In this document: one piece after another, positions 25,132 to 34,727 of the stretch
How the letters are laid out: every line of letters starts with the position of its first letter
Position numbering within the stretch: the first letter of the stretch is position 1
DNA from: JAWPMV01 sp039819665
Lineage (GTDB): Bacteria > Bacteroidota > Bacteroidia > J057
NCBI GenBank assembly: GCA_039819665.1
Contig: JBCBRM010000020.1
Coordinates: forward strand, 1 to 64,000
Reading direction: 5' to 3'
DNA: 64,000 nucleotides
Program-made: the position numbers and the translations under genes
Notes under the pieces: model-generated
The model's database searches: none
Told to the model about the DNA's origin: nothing
The model's input: the letters and a program-made list of their open reading frames with translations, nothing else

Positions 25132-26172
25132 TTGTATAGGTTTACCCTGGCAATTCTATTCTGTGTACTTTTTTCGGGATTTCTCATGTTTAGGGGAACA
25201 GAAGAGCTCCCTCTTAACATGAAACTCTCTGAATACGGATTTTTCCAGGGGAATATTGCTGATCAAAAACCTTCCAGTGGGGTTCTGCCCTATGCCTTAA
25301 ATACGCCCCTTTTTTCTGATTATGCAGAAAAATTACGCTTCGTAAAGCTGCCAGAAGGAAAACAGGTCCTCTACAACGATAAAGAAGTACTTGATTTTCC
25401 TGTGGGTACTACTATAATAAAGACCTTCTATTATCCTGTAGATGCCAGAAATCCCGAAAAAGGTAGAAGGCTGATGGAGACTCGCCTGTTGATCCATGAG
25501 GAAAAAGGCTGGAAAGCCCTGGCTTATCATTGGGATGATGATCAGACAGATGCAGTATTAGAAGTAGCTGGTGCACGTAAAAAGATTAGCTGGATCAATG
25601 CAGCCGGTAAGAAACAAAAACTGGAGTATGCCATGCCGGATGTTAATCAATGCAAAGGCTGTCATAGTTATGAAGGAGAAATGAGACCCATTGGCCCCTC
25701 TGCTCGCCAACTTAATGGTGAATTTCCCTATGAAAGTGGAGCAGCTAATCAACTAGAGAAAATGAATGAAATCGGCTGGCTAGCTGACATGCCAGCCCAT
25801 GAAGAAATCCCACGCATAGCAGTCTGGGATGATCCTTCCAGTGGTGATCTGGATGCAAGGGCCAGAGCCTGGTTGGATATAAACTGTGCGCATTGCCACA
25901 ACCCTAAAGGTCCCGCAAGTACCTCTGGTTTTTTTCTAGACGTACATCAGGATGATCCTTCTGTTTATGGTGTTATGAAGACTCCGGTAGCAGCGGGAAG
26001 AGGTTCTGGGGAAAGGGATTACGATATCCTGCCCGGTGATGCCAAAGCATCCATTATTTACTATCGGATAAATTCTGAAGACCCGGGCATTATGATGCCT
26101 GAACTTGGAAGAAAACTCATCCACAAAGAAGGCGCCCAGCTTATCAAGGATTGGATTAACGCAATGAATTGA
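25117..26172 (+). CDS. SO2930-family diheme c-type cytochrome
   Basis: A 351-residue exported protein. Residues 8-25 are a hydrophobic signal/anchor (FTLAILFCVLFSGFLMF). Two CxxCH heme-c sites are present, CKGCH at about 185-189 and CAHCH at about 257-261. The N-terminal block LSEYGFFQGNIADQKPSSGV, then YALNTPLFSDYAEKLRF, is the hallmark of the SO2930 (TIGR03806) group, where it often pairs with a partner protein that is absent here. It probably carries electrons in the periplasm; the donor is unknown. No other start keeps the signal sequence. Confidence 0.87.
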   Translation: MRISFLYRFTLAILFCVLFSGFLMFRGTEELPLNMKLSEYGFFQGNIADQKPSSGVLPYALNTPLFSDYAEKLRFVKLPEGKQVLYNDKEVLDFPVGTTIIKTFYYPVDARNPEKGRRLMETRLLIHEEKGWKALAYHWDDDQTDAVLEVAGARKKISWINAAGKKQKLEYAMPDVNQCKGCHSYEGEMRPIGPSARQLNGEFPYESGAANQLEKMNEIGWLADMPAHEEIPRIAVWDDPSSGDLDARARAWLDINCAHCHNPKGPASTSGFFLDVHQDDPSVYGVMKTPVAAGRGSGERDYDILPGDAKASIIYYRINSEDPGIMMPELGRKLIHKEGAQLIKDWINAMN

Positions 26173-26306
26173 TTATCAGGATTTGCGCTTTGTTTGAATT
26201 TCCTTTACTTTGATACAGGATCGGGATATATACTATTTTCTATATAGGTAAAACATCGCAGGCTTTCCAGGGTTAATATGTTTGTTAAAAAACATCCTTA
26301 AAAGCT

Positions 26307-27572
26307 ATGCGAAAATTCAAATCCCGAAATTTCAAAAAGCAGTATGACCTTGGGAAATATTCTGACCTCTACAGGAACAGTATATTTTCTACCCTTAAGC
26401 AGACTCCTTATCATCGAGATCGCTTAATGCCTTTTGAGCTTGATTTCGGCCCTGCCAGTTTTCGGATAGCCCGTCACTTTGGGTTTTGTAAAGGGGTAGA
26501 AAATGCCATCGAAGTGGCTTATGAAGCTTTATCAACCCATCCTGATAAGCGGGTGTACATGATCAGCGAATTAATTCACAATCCCTTTGTAAATGAAGAT
26601 CTGAAAGCCAGAGGTTTAGGATTTATTAAGACAGCAAAAGGAAAGCAATTGATTCCCTGGGATGAAATTCATGCGGAAGACATCGTGATCATTCCTGCTT
26701 TTGGTACTACCCTGGAGGACATGAGCCAACTCAAAAGTAGGGGAGTATGTCTGGAGAAGTGGAATGCCACCTGCCGCTTTGTCGAGAACGTGTGGTTTAG
26801 AGCCAGAGAGTTGGGAGAGCAAGGCTACAGCATCATTATTCATGGGAAGTTTCGCCATGAAGAGACTTTATCGACCTTATCTCATAGCCGTGTGTATGCG
26901 CCTACGGTGGTGGTAAAGGATATGAAAGAAGCGGAAGTCCTTAGCGATATCATTAGAGGTAGGAGAAAGATTGAGGAGTTTTACCATTTCTTCGAAGGGA
27001 AATTCTCAGAAGGATTTGATCCTACAAAACATCTGGAACGCGTAGCTGTGGTAAATCAAACGACCATGTTGGCGACCGAGACAGCTGCTATATCAGATCA
27101 CTTTAAACAAATCTTTAGGGAGAAATACGGCGAAGAGGGACTTAATCAACATATTGCCAATACCCGCGATACCCTTTGCTATGCTACAAAGAATAACCAG
27201 AGTGCTACCCAAAGATTGCTGGACCATCCGGCAGATCTTGCCATTGTAATCGGAGGGAGAAATAGCTCAAATACTTCTCATTTGGTAGAACTATGCGAAG
27301 AGCAGCTTCCTACTTATTTTATTGCATCTGAAAGAGATATTCTTAGCCGAAACAGAATCAGGCATTATGATTTTCGTTTGCAGGAAGAACAGCTGATTTC
27401 CAACTTCTTGCCTAAAAAAGAGCAGGTAAATATTCTCCTGACAAGTGGAGCCTCTTGCCCAGACTCGATTGTAGAACGAGTCTTATTGCGTTTGCTTGAG
27501 AATTTTAAAGGCTTGAAGACCCTGGAAGAAATCCTTGCAGGATATGGACAAAAAGCGATTCCCGTAAAGTAA
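26307..27572 (+). CDS. ispH: 4-hydroxy-3-methylbut-2-enyl diphosphate reductase (IspH), long form
   Basis: A 421-residue [4Fe-4S] enzyme catalysing the last step of the MEP isoprenoid pathway. The three cluster cysteines are visible in GFCKGVENAIE, WNATCRFVENVW and SGASCPDSIVERVL. It is about 100 residues longer than the E. coli enzyme because of N-terminal and central additions, as in other Bacteroidota and cyanobacteria-type IspH. With ispG at 47761 and uppS at 4140, the window carries three enzymes that make and use isoprenoid precursors. Its stop is two bases from the end of the convergent fur-family gene. Confidence 0.95.
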   Translation: MRKFKSRNFKKQYDLGKYSDLYRNSIFSTLKQTPYHRDRLMPFELDFGPASFRIARHFGFCKGVENAIEVAYEALSTHPDKRVYMISELIHNPFVNEDLKARGLGFIKTAKGKQLIPWDEIHAEDIVIIPAFGTTLEDMSQLKSRGVCLEKWNATCRFVENVWFRARELGEQGYSIIIHGKFRHEETLSTLSHSRVYAPTVVVKDMKEAEVLSDIIRGRRKIEEFYHFFEGKFSEGFDPTKHLERVAVVNQTTMLATETAAISDHFKQIFREKYGEEGLNQHIANTRDTLCYATKNNQSATQRLLDHPADLAIVIGGRNSSNTSHLVELCEEQLPTYFIASERDILSRNRIRHYDFRLQEEQLISNFLPKKEQVNILLTSGASCPDSIVERVLLRLLENFKGLKTLEEILAGYGQKAIPVK

Positions 27573-27574
27573 AT

Positions 27575-27997
27575 CTAATCGCCGCTGCAGTTCGGACAGA
27601 TTCCCTGAATCAATATGTTTACCTCCTCCATGTTATAACCATTGGGTAGGTTAAATTCGGGATAATGAACCTCGTTTAAACAGGTTGTTTTTTTACAGCG
27701 ATTGCATTTAAAGTGCACATGATCATGGTGATGTGCTTTATGCTCTCCACAGGAAGCTTCGCAAAGTGCGTATTTCATTGTACCAGAATCATCCAAGACT
27801 TTATGAAGAATGCCTCTATCTATGAAGGTTGATAGGGTACGATAAATCGTAACCCGATCACATTCACCAGCCATATTTTTCTCAATGTTTTTTTGACTTA
27901 GTGCCTTTTCCTCCTTTAAGAATACCTCAAGGATGTCTTTCCTACTAGTTGTATTTCTCAAGGAATGGTTGGATAAGATTTGCAACGCACTTCTCAT
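27575..27997 (-). CDS. Fur-family transcriptional regulator
   Basis: A 140-residue metal-responsive repressor. The winged helix is in residues 1-75 (LRNTTSRKDILEVFLKEEKALSQKNIEKN, then DRVTIYRTLSTFIDRGILHKV), followed by the dimer/metal domain with a His-rich stretch (HKAHHHDHVHF) and two zinc pairs, CNRC and CPNC. It could be Fur, Zur or PerR; the many histidines and intact Cys4 structural site favour a zinc or iron sensor but do not decide. ATG 27997 is chosen because a perfect -7 box lies immediately upstream; an in-frame start at 28075 would put that promoter inside the gene. Confidence 0.88.
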   Translation of the reverse strand: MRSALQILSNHSLRNTTSRKDILEVFLKEEKALSQKNIEKNMAGECDRVTIYRTLSTFIDRGILHKVLDDSGTMKYALCEASCGEHKAHHHDHVHFKCNRCKKTTCLNEVHYPEFNLPNGYNMEEVNILIQGICPNCSGD

Positions 27998-28001
27998 AAC
28001 A

Positions 28002-28009
28002 CAAAGATA
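28002..28009 (-). promoter_or_regulatory. promoter -7 box of the fur-family gene (near-leaderless)
   Basis: Read on the - strand the sequence is TATCTTTG, an exact TAnnTTTG match, only four bases before the ATG. The transcript would begin at or next to the start codon, so it is probably leaderless. Confidence 0.55.
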
Positions 28010-28039
28010 GGAATTTTCATAAAATGCGAGAAAAAGAAA

Positions 28040-28061
28040 GCCCTCTGTTCCTGCAGAGGGC
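28040..28061 (-). terminator. terminator-like hairpin upstream of the fur-family gene
   Basis: GCCCTCTG and CAGAGGGC pair perfectly around six bases; on the - strand the stem is followed by TTTCTTTTT. The only - strand gene before it (28335) already has its own terminator at 28273, so this one either insulates the fur promoter or ends a short untranslated transcript. The 28062-28272 stretch between them holds no gene. Confidence 0.55.
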
Positions 28062-28272
28062 ATCGAAAAAACCAATTAATACTACTATTGTGATCTTTTA
28101 ATTGTTTTCGAGCGATAAAAAGATCCGTTCCCAGATGGTGTTTAGGGATAAAAATAATGGAAAACGCTGTTTCCAGGGATCAGCCCAAAGTAGACGAGGA
28201 GTGTTAGGGGAAATCAGGTAGGTATCTTTATAACGAGGCTTGGCTCAGGATATTTTCTATTTCGATAAATTG

Positions 28273-28305
28273 AAAAAGTCCCTCCCAAAATGGGAAGGAC
28301 TTTTT
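28273..28305 (-). terminator. intrinsic terminator of the 1563-residue T9SS cargo gene
   Basis: AAAAAGTCCCTCCCA and TGGGAAGGACTTTTT form a long stem with one mismatch. Flanking A and T runs make it usable on both strands; it lies 30 bases after the cargo gene's stop. Confidence 0.85.
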
Positions 28306-28334
28306 ATGGATATTTTCAGGAAATTTGCTGAAAA

Positions 28335-31300
28335 TTATTCTAGTCTAATCCGTTTGTAGACAACAGCTTCATCACTCTGAATTTGTAAGACATAAACGCC
28401 TCTGGCCAGAGTAGCAGGAAGTTTGATGGCTTCCGAATAATTACCCATTATCCGCCCTACTTCTTTCGTATATACCTGTTTCCCATCAATAGAAATCAGG
28501 CTCAAACGAAGATCTTCCAAATCAAGGTTCTCAAAGGAAACCTCAAATTCTCCACGACTTGGGTTAGGATAAATGCTCACATTATTTAGCATATCTTCCT
28601 CAATTCCTACCGTGGTAATGAAGATGGTATCTGTAGCCGTAGAACTTCCACAACCATTTGTTATAGTCAAGCTAACAATGAAAGTATCATTGCTGTTGTA
28701 GAAGTGTGCAGGATCGGCAATGCTATCTGTAGCACCATCTCCAAAATCCCATACATATGTCGTATTGTCATCTACACCAGTAGAAGTATTGGTAAATCCA
28801 ATGATAGAACCTGCAGATTCAAAGGTAAAGGAAGCAACAGGACTACCGGGTGAAGCCATGAGATCAACCGTAGCTTCTACCATACATCCTTCTGCATCTG
28901 TAATCATGCCGGTATAGGAACCTGTAGGAATTCCACTCAAATCTTCGGTAGTGTCTCCATTACTCCATACAAAGGTATAAGGAGCGCCATTTCCGCCACT
29001 TACAGAAATAAAGATGCCACCAGTAGAGTCACCATCACAAGCAGGATTTATCAGACTATCAACTACAACCATAATTGGCTCAGTTTCTGTGACCGTCAGG
29101 TTGGGAGAGGTCAGCATACAGCCTGCAGCATCTGTAATGGTTCCCGTATAATCCCCGGCAGGCAATCCATTGATGTCTTCCATATTGGCTCCATTGCTCC
29201 AAAGGAAACTATATGGAGCTACCCCACCACTTACACTGATCGAGATAGCACCCGTAGAATCTCCATTACAAACTACATTAACAATGGTATCAAGAGCAAC
29301 TATAATTTCTGGTAGCTCAACTACCGTTGCAGTATCCATAGCGGTACAACCCAGGCTATCTGCAACGGTCACAATGTAGGTGCCGCCTGAAAGTCCGACT
29401 GCAGAGATAGAATCTTGCGCTGGTGTCGTATTCCACATATAAGAGGCAATCGGCCCATTTACGCTACTTGCATTTGCATTGATTTGTCCGCTTTGCTCTC
29501 CAAAACAAAGGCTGTCCACTATAACCATAGCATCAACAGTAGGTAGACCTGCATTGATGGTGAGGGTAACGGTATCTGTGCCGCTCAACCCAAGAGAGTC
29601 AGTAACTACTACCCTATAATCCTGAACCAGAACCCTGGCGCTATCATTTTGTACGCTAATCATTCGAGTAGTTTCTCCAGTACTCCATAGGTAAGAAGCT
29701 CCAGGGCCTGCATCCAACATAGTACCTATACAGACCGTATCATCTGCTCCCAGAGAAACAGTAGGAGGAACACCAAGGGTGAAGTCGTCAAAGCCAAAGC
29801 CTTCGTCAGTTACGCTAAAGTCAGAACCAAAGGCTACTCGGAATAAGACAGACGCTTGTCCGAGGATATTTGAATCCAGCGGCTGTATAGCTCTTAGCCA
29901 TTGTCCAGAAGAAGAAAGGCCTGTTCCTGTCCACCCTATTTGCTGACCACCAGGGTTTCCGGAAATAGTTCCATCATTGAACCAGTTATTTGGATCGCCC
30001 TGATTACCAAGGTTGGTCCAGTTGGTTCCCAGATCTGTAGAGTATTGGATGACTGCTCCGTCAAAGCTAGTCTCTGCATCCCAATAGATACTAAGGGCTG
30101 CAACTGTTCCCATTGGGGCATTGCTCAAGTCGAAGCATGGACTGGTAACTTCAGAATTTTCGTTTACATTGTAATTACCATCAAGATTGGTAACCCATGC
30201 ATTAGTGCCACCTGCTGCTGCATTTATCAAAGTATTAGCAGGCTCACCCAGCTCCCAGCTGTTGTTAATTCCAGAAGTTGTCCAGCCTCCATCTCCGTTT
30301 TCAAATCCTTCGGTATAAGGGAAAGTTGATACTGCGGGCACGACAGTTACATCAGCCCTAATTGTATCATTGGTGGCATTATTATTTCCTGTGAAAGCAG
30401 CTACTACAGCAGTAAGGCTATAATTGGTACTTCCTTCAAAATTCACTCCTGCAATACTGAGGACAGTAGATTGACCATTTGACAATCCGCCACTATTTAA
30501 GGTGCCGGAGAAAGTTTGAGGATTTGTACCTCCTGTTACTTCCAAATCAATACTCACAGGACTTGTTGCCAGATCCAGGCTGTCAGAACCTGCGTTCTCC
30601 AGCGTAATATTCACGGTAGCATTGCTGTCAGCGCAGGTAAGGTCATTAGGCGAAATGGCAATCAAAGCCAGATCGATAGGTGCAAAGTCAAATATTTCTA
30701 TATCGTCAATGGCTATATCTGAAGTAAAGTCAGCCCCTCTGGTAGATTTGAAAATGAGCTGTACCGTACTACCTAATCCTGTAAGCGAAGCTTGGGCCTC
30801 GATCCATGGGTCTGTTTCATTGGCTTGTTGCTCTCCGCTAATAGAGAAGAGTAAGCTACGCCCAGCATCTCCATCGGCAAATACTTCAAGTGTACCCATA
30901 TCCTCTCCGTGCATATGGTACCAAAATCCTAATCTGGGATTGGAAAGGGCACTTAGATCGATACAAGGACTGGTTAATTCGGAAACATCACCTGTGCTAC
31001 CGCCTGTTGCTTCATAGTAGATATAAAGAGAACCATTGGGGGTATGGTCATCAAGAGGTCCTGTATTTGAAGAATTGGTGGTTCCGTCTGATTCGACAAA
31101 CCAGTCTCCATCATCATCTGTAGAATTGAGCCATCCATTAAGGATAGTACCCGGACTTCCTGCTGTAAAACTTTCCATATCTTCCAGGATAGGTCCGGCT
31201 GCTCCTGTTGGGGTAGTTGCACTTGCTCTAGCCGTATCATTTAATAGATTACCATCATCAGCGATTGATAGGTAAGCCAGAAGATCGTAGGTGCCGGGGG

Positions 31301-33026
31301 CAGATAAGTCTGCGGCATTGCTTACCTGCACAATCAGGCTGGAATCTACTTCGAGAGTTCCAGAGCTCAAGGTAGTTGAGAAAGAAGGAATACCATTGAG
31401 TGAAACATTGATATCCATATTAGTGCCGGCAAAATCTATAGTCGCCAATCCTCTGTTTGTAACTTCTACCGAAACTACTTCAGCTGCACCGTAGCAGGCT
31501 GTGCCATTTGGATTTACTATCCGAGTCATTTCCATATTGGTAGTAGGGAGCTCAAAAACAGAAACATCATCAATGGCAATATCTCCGGTAGAGCTGGAGC
31601 CTTTGGTTCCTATAAATTTTAACTGGAGGGGACCACTGAAACTGGCCAGATTGGTAACTGATTCTCTCCAGGGCTCTGTGCCAGAGCCTTGCTGAGGTCC
31701 CTGGGCTGAGAAAATGAGGGTTTCCGTACCATCTGCTTCGATGATGTAAACATCTAGTGCACCAATCGTGGTACCGTACATATGGTACCAGAAGGATAGA
31801 CCAGGGTTTATCATTCCACTTACATCCAGGCAAGGACTAAGCAAGGTAGTTTGATCTCCAGTGCTTCCTCTACTTGATTCGGTATACATATAGGTACCAG
31901 AACCATTGGTATGATCTGCATCGGGGCCTGTATTAGATGAACTAGTAGAGCCGCCTGTATTAACGGACCAGTTGAAAGCCGTAGTAGGGCCCATAGGATC
32001 ATTGATCCAACCATTCATCAAACCCGTACCATCACCTGAGAAATTTCCGTCATCTACAAAGGTCTCAAAGTCTTCCAAGGCTGGTCCTGGGAAAACAGGT
32101 AAAGAAATGACGTCAGCCGCCAGGGTATCATTAGAAGCCGCGGGATCAACAGGATACTTGGCATAAGCAGTCAGGGTGTATAAACCTGGTGCTGAGAAAT
32201 CGCCGGTAGATCCCATTACTACCTCCAATATAGAGTCAGGCATCAAAGTTCCTGAAGTAAGAGAGGCTGTGAGACTAAAGCTTCCTACACCACTGACATC
32301 TACCGTAACGGGAGTATTATTTGCAGCAAAGTCCAGCATACTAGTGCCTGTATTTTGGATACTTATAGAAACTTGCTCAGCAGCACTTAGGCAGTTGGGA
32401 CCCGTAGGTGAGTTAATGGAAACAACAGAGAGATCAATGGGGGCATTATTGATGATTTCAATATTGTCAACAAAAACATCATAATCCTCAGGATCATTTA
32501 CAGTTCCTTCATAGGCGAAAAAAGCAAGGATTATGCTCTGGCCGGTAAACTGGTCGAGGGAAATAATCTCATGCTGCCCAATCGCACTTACTACACTGGT
32601 ATCGGAATAACTTCTTAAGGCGGAGTAGTTGAGCCCTCCGTCTACAGAAACTCGTACCTCTACCAGGTCATCAGAACCCATTTGACTGGGATTGGTGGTA
32701 GCAAAGTCAGTAATGGCAAAATCGTACTCAAGTCTGGCTCCCGATTGTACAGTAAACATCGGGCTTACGATCCAGTCTTCGTCTCCGGTTGTGAATAAGT
32801 TAATTTTGGCTGAGGAGCCATTTGCGATAACGTTTGCAAAGTCGTCTTCGGTCCATTGAGAGCTGGTTCCTGTAGGAGCGGTAAATCCTTCTCCTTCACT
32901 CCAGCCGGGTGAAATAGTAGAAAGGTTGGATCCTGTGAATCCTGTAAAGTCTACGATCGGTAAACTTTGCCCGAATGCAAAGCTCCCTATCCATAGAAAA
33001 GCAATTAGTATGTAAATCTTCTTCAT
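28335..33026 (-). CDS. large T9SS type A cargo protein with MAM-like, SprB and PKD repeats
   Basis: A 1563-residue secreted protein. Residues 1-19 are a signal peptide (IYILIAFLWIGSFAFG). The body is a mosaic: several jelly-roll modules of the MAM/choice-of-anchor type ending in DIAIDDVSVFE or DIAIDDIEIFD, separated by adhesion-like Ig/CARDB modules (IDLSVVSINSPTGPNCLSA); then three SprB-type repeats (CNGDSTGAISISVSGGVAPY, FLWSNG); a PKD domain (YVWDFGDGATDSIADPAHFY); and a type A sorting domain at about 1480-1563 (VSIYPNPSRGEFEVSF to the end VYKRIRLE). It should leave the cell through the type IX system and stay on the surface. An adhesive or substrate-binding role is inferred; no catalytic domain was seen. 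Monocistronic. Confidence 0.9.
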   Translation of the reverse strand: MKKIYILIAFLWIGSFAFGQSLPIVDFTGFTGSNLSTISPGWSEGEGFTAPTGTSSQWTEDDFANVIANGSSAKINLFTTGDEDWIVSPMFTVQSGARLEYDFAITDFATTNPSQMGSDDLVEVRVSVDGGLNYSALRSYSDTSVVSAIGQHEIISLDQFTGQSIILAFFAYEGTVNDPEDYDVFVDNIEIINNAPIDLSVVSINSPTGPNCLSAAEQVSISIQNTGTSMLDFAANNTPVTVDVSGVGSFSLTASLTSGTLMPDSILEVVMGSTGDFSAPGLYTLTAYAKYPVDPAASNDTLAADVISLPVFPGPALEDFETFVDDGNFSGDGTGLMNGWINDPMGPTTAFNWSVNTGGSTSSSNTGPDADHTNGSGTYMYTESSRGSTGDQTTLLSPCLDVSGMINPGLSFWYHMYGTTIGALDVYIIEADGTETLIFSAQGPQQGSGTEPWRESVTNLASFSGPLQLKFIGTKGSSSTGDIAIDDVSVFELPTTNMEMTRIVNPNGTACYGAAEVVSVEVTNRGLATIDFAGTNMDINVSLNGIPSFSTTLSSGTLEVDSSLIVQVSNAADLSAPGTYDLLAYLSIADDGNLLNDTARASATTPTGAAGPILEDMESFTAGSPGTILNGWLNSTDDDGDWFVESDGTTNSSNTGPLDDHTPNGSLYIYYEATGGSTGDVSELTSPCIDLSALSNPRLGFWYHMHGEDMGTLEVFADGDAGRSLLFSISGEQQANETDPWIEAQASLTGLGSTVQLIFKSTRGADFTSDIAIDDIEIFDFAPIDLALIAISPNDLTCADSNATVNITLENAGSDSLDLATSPVSIDLEVTGGTNPQTFSGTLNSGGLSNGQSTVLSIAGVNFEGSTNYSLTAVVAAFTGNNNATNDTIRADVTVVPAVSTFPYTEGFENGDGGWTTSGINNSWELGEPANTLINAAAGGTNAWVTNLDGNYNVNENSEVTSPCFDLSNAPMGTVAALSIYWDAETSFDGAVIQYSTDLGTNWTNLGNQGDPNNWFNDGTISGNPGGQQIGWTGTGLSSSGQWLRAIQPLDSNILGQASVLFRVAFGSDFSVTDEGFGFDDFTLGVPPTVSLGADDTVCIGTMLDAGPGASYLWSTGETTRMISVQNDSARVLVQDYRVVVTDSLGLSGTDTVTLTINAGLPTVDAMVIVDSLCFGEQSGQINANASSVNGPIASYMWNTTPAQDSISAVGLSGGTYIVTVADSLGCTAMDTATVVELPEIIVALDTIVNVVCNGDSTGAISISVSGGVAPYSFLWSNGANMEDINGLPAGDYTGTITDAAGCMLTSPNLTVTETEPIMVVVDSLINPACDGDSTGGIFISVSGGNGAPYTFVWSNGDTTEDLSGIPTGSYTGMITDAEGCMVEATVDLMASPGSPVASFTFESAGSIIGFTNTSTGVDDNTTYVWDFGDGATDSIADPAHFYNSNDTFIVSLTITNGCGSSTATDTIFITTVGIEEDMLNNVSIYPNPSRGEFEVSFENLDLEDLRLSLISIDGKQVYTKEVGRIMGNYSEAIKLPATLARGVYVLQIQSDEAVVYKRIRLE

Positions 33027-33202
33027 CTTGAAAAGGTTATGGTTGAAGTACCAAAAATCTGAAATAAAAAAGGGGGGATAGCCCAGCTTATAAATAAGTG
33101 GAAATAGTATAGTGACAGGCTAAAAAAAGTAAAACACAAAAATGCGATTCTTGTAGTAAGCAGAAGCATGTAGTAGCCTTTTACCAAACTCTCATAAACA
33201 AT

Positions 33203-33234
33203 AAGACACGCTGCATTTTCTTGCATCGTGTCTT
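33203..33234 (-). terminator. hairpin after tRNA-Val
   Basis: AAGACACG pairs with CGTGTCTT, with TGCA/TGCA inside (one mismatch), eight bases past the tRNA 3' end on the - strand. Followed by ATTGTTTAT; likely the tRNA terminator. Confidence 0.6.
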
Positions 33235-33241
33235 GTTTGTG

Positions 33242-33316
33242 TAGGATGTACTGGATTCGAACCAGTGACCTCTGCCCTGTCAAGGCAGCGCTCTAAACCA
33301 ACTGAGCTAACATCCC
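33242..33316 (-). tRNA. tRNA-Val (anticodon GAC)
   Basis: Read on the - strand, a full cloverleaf can be drawn: acceptor GGGATGT/ACATCCT (first pair G-T), D arm GCTC-AGTTGGTTTA-GAGC, anticodon stem CTGCC/GGCAG with loop TTGACAG (anticodon GAC), T arm with GGTTCGAATCC, discriminator A. CCA is not encoded. GAC reads GUC and GUU valine codons. Confidence 0.93.
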
Positions 33317-33357
33317 AGCGAACCACAAATATAAGCTGAAATTCGGAAAGGGAAAAT

Positions 33358-34083
33358 TTAAAGGATGATTTGATGAAAGTGGAATCGAAGGGGGGGGGAG
33401 CCAGAATTTTTCACTGCGAAGGCAAGTATATAATCAGAATGAGGGAAAGCATGCCCCAATTCCCAGCCATAATCATCCAGATGATCAGAATGTGAATATA
33501 CCTTGGGTGGATCGAAGCCTAACTCAAATTCATTGAAGAGTAACTGAGTTCCAACATTTGCAGCTTTGTAGATGGCTTCTTTCAAAGTCCACCTAAGTAG
33601 AAATTCTTCTTTGGCAGCTGTCGCATCTTTGGCTTTCATAGAGGCCTTTTCCTCAGGCATAAATACATGACTGCCGTCTTCCAGGCTAATCTTTCTTTTC
33701 CTGTACTCAATATCAACTCCTACTGCATAGTCGGGTGATACAATCAAAGCAAATCCCCCAAAAGAATGGCTAAGATTGAACTGTAGATTTTCTTCCTGTA
33801 AATAAGGCCTCTTGTTTTCATTTATTAGAATAGAAACCTCCCTGGGAGATTTATTAATCATTTTCCCAAGTATCTTCCGCATAAATAGTCTTCCAAATAG
33901 AAATTCATTTCGTTTACCCAAGGTTCGATAGAGGGTGAGTCGATCGAGTTCGGATCGGCCTAACACTTGCTGAGCATTATAACGCTGTAAACTTTCGCCC
34001 ATCACACTAAAAAAGACAAATACATCTTCAGAATTTATGGGACTCAGGGAAGGAATACCGCTATGTAACTGGAAGGCATCCAT
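33358..34083 (-). CDS. 4'-phosphopantetheinyl transferase (Sfp-type)
   Basis: A 241-residue enzyme that moves phosphopantetheine from CoA onto carrier-protein serines. Conserved blocks: FLFGRLFMRKIL, NLSHSFGGFAL, the metal-binding VGVDIEYRKR, and FLLRWTLKEAIYKA. It is of the Sfp/Gsp length class, which often serves secondary-metabolite or specialised carriers; the ACP at 44717 is a possible client. The ATG at 34083 shares one base with the RNase HII stop (TGATG), so translation is coupled; a TTG three bases upstream is less likely. Confidence 0.9.
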   Translation of the reverse strand: MDAFQLHSGIPSLSPINSEDVFVFFSVMGESLQRYNAQQVLGRSELDRLTLYRTLGKRNEFLFGRLFMRKILGKMINKSPREVSILINENKRPYLQEENLQFNLSHSFGGFALIVSPDYAVGVDIEYRKRKISLEDGSHVFMPEEKASMKAKDATAAKEEFLLRWTLKEAIYKAANVGTQLLFNEFELGFDPPKVYSHSDHLDDYGWELGHAFPHSDYILAFAVKNSGSPPLRFHFHQIIL

Positions 34084-34679
34084 CAAAAGAGACTCAGTTG
34101 AAGTTTCCAGTTAAAGCTGCGGCGATGATATTTGCAGGGGCCGTGATCTTGTATGGCGGTTTTATGGGCTTTGGTAGGATAACCTTTATTGCTACTCCAA
34201 TCATAATAGGGAAATTCTTCTCCGAGCATTTCCATGAGTTCATCCCGGTAAGTTTTTGCGAGAATGGAGGCAGCCGCTATGTTGAGGTATTTTCCATCGC
34301 CCTTTACGATACACGCATGGGGAATCTCCGGATAAGGACGAAAACGATTTCCATCAATGCTCAAAAATTCCGGTTGGATGCCCAGGCCTGCTACCGCTTC
34401 ATGCATGGCCTCATAGGTAGCATTCAGAATATTTACCTGATCTATACGTCCGGCTGATATCATCCCTACATTCCAAGCGAGTGCATGTTCCTGAATAAAA
34501 GGTCTGAGTTCCATCCTTTTTTTGTGGCTAAGTTTTTTTGAGTCAGTGAGGTCAGGGTGTTCAAATTCCCGGGGAAGGATAACAGCCGCGGCCACAACCG
34601 GGCCTGCCAGACAACCCCTTCCTGCTTCATCAATACCTGCTTCAAGTTTTGACTGAGAATGTTGAAGTAAAAGACTCAT
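34083..34679 (-). CDS. rnhB: ribonuclease HII
   Basis: A 198-residue RNase HII that cuts RNA in RNA-DNA hybrids and removes misinserted ribonucleotides. The first catalytic block GIDEAGRGCLAGPV holds Asp and Glu of the DEDD set; TDSKKLS and KGDGKYLNIAAASILAK follow, with the later Asp residues in place. ATG 34679 (MSLLLQHSQSKLEAG) is preferred to an upstream start at 34727 that would run into the terminator zone. It heads a two-gene unit with the phosphopantetheinyl transferase. Confidence 0.94.
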   Translation of the reverse strand: MSLLLQHSQSKLEAGIDEAGRGCLAGPVVAAAVILPREFEHPDLTDSKKLSHKKRMELRPFIQEHALAWNVGMISAGRIDQVNILNATYEAMHEAVAGLGIQPEFLSIDGNRFRPYPEIPHACIVKGDGKYLNIAAASILAKTYRDELMEMLGEEFPYYDWSSNKGYPTKAHKTAIQDHGPCKYHRRSFNWKLQLSLF

Positions 34680-34727
34680 AAAGGCTAAGATAAGGTAGCT
34701 ATCTCGCCAAAAGCAATTGTAAAACAA

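Noticed and set aside
29901..30329. A 142-codon + strand open frame opposite the T9SS cargo gene, and similar long frames opposite 40717-41496
   Set aside because: They are antisense to repetitive Thr/Ser/Gly-rich coding sequence, which often leaves the opposite strand open; they have no domain character or promoters.
28335..33026. Assembly collapse or frameshift in the 1563-residue gene
   Set aside because: The frame is open throughout, signal peptide and sorting domain are both intact, and the repeats differ in sequence.
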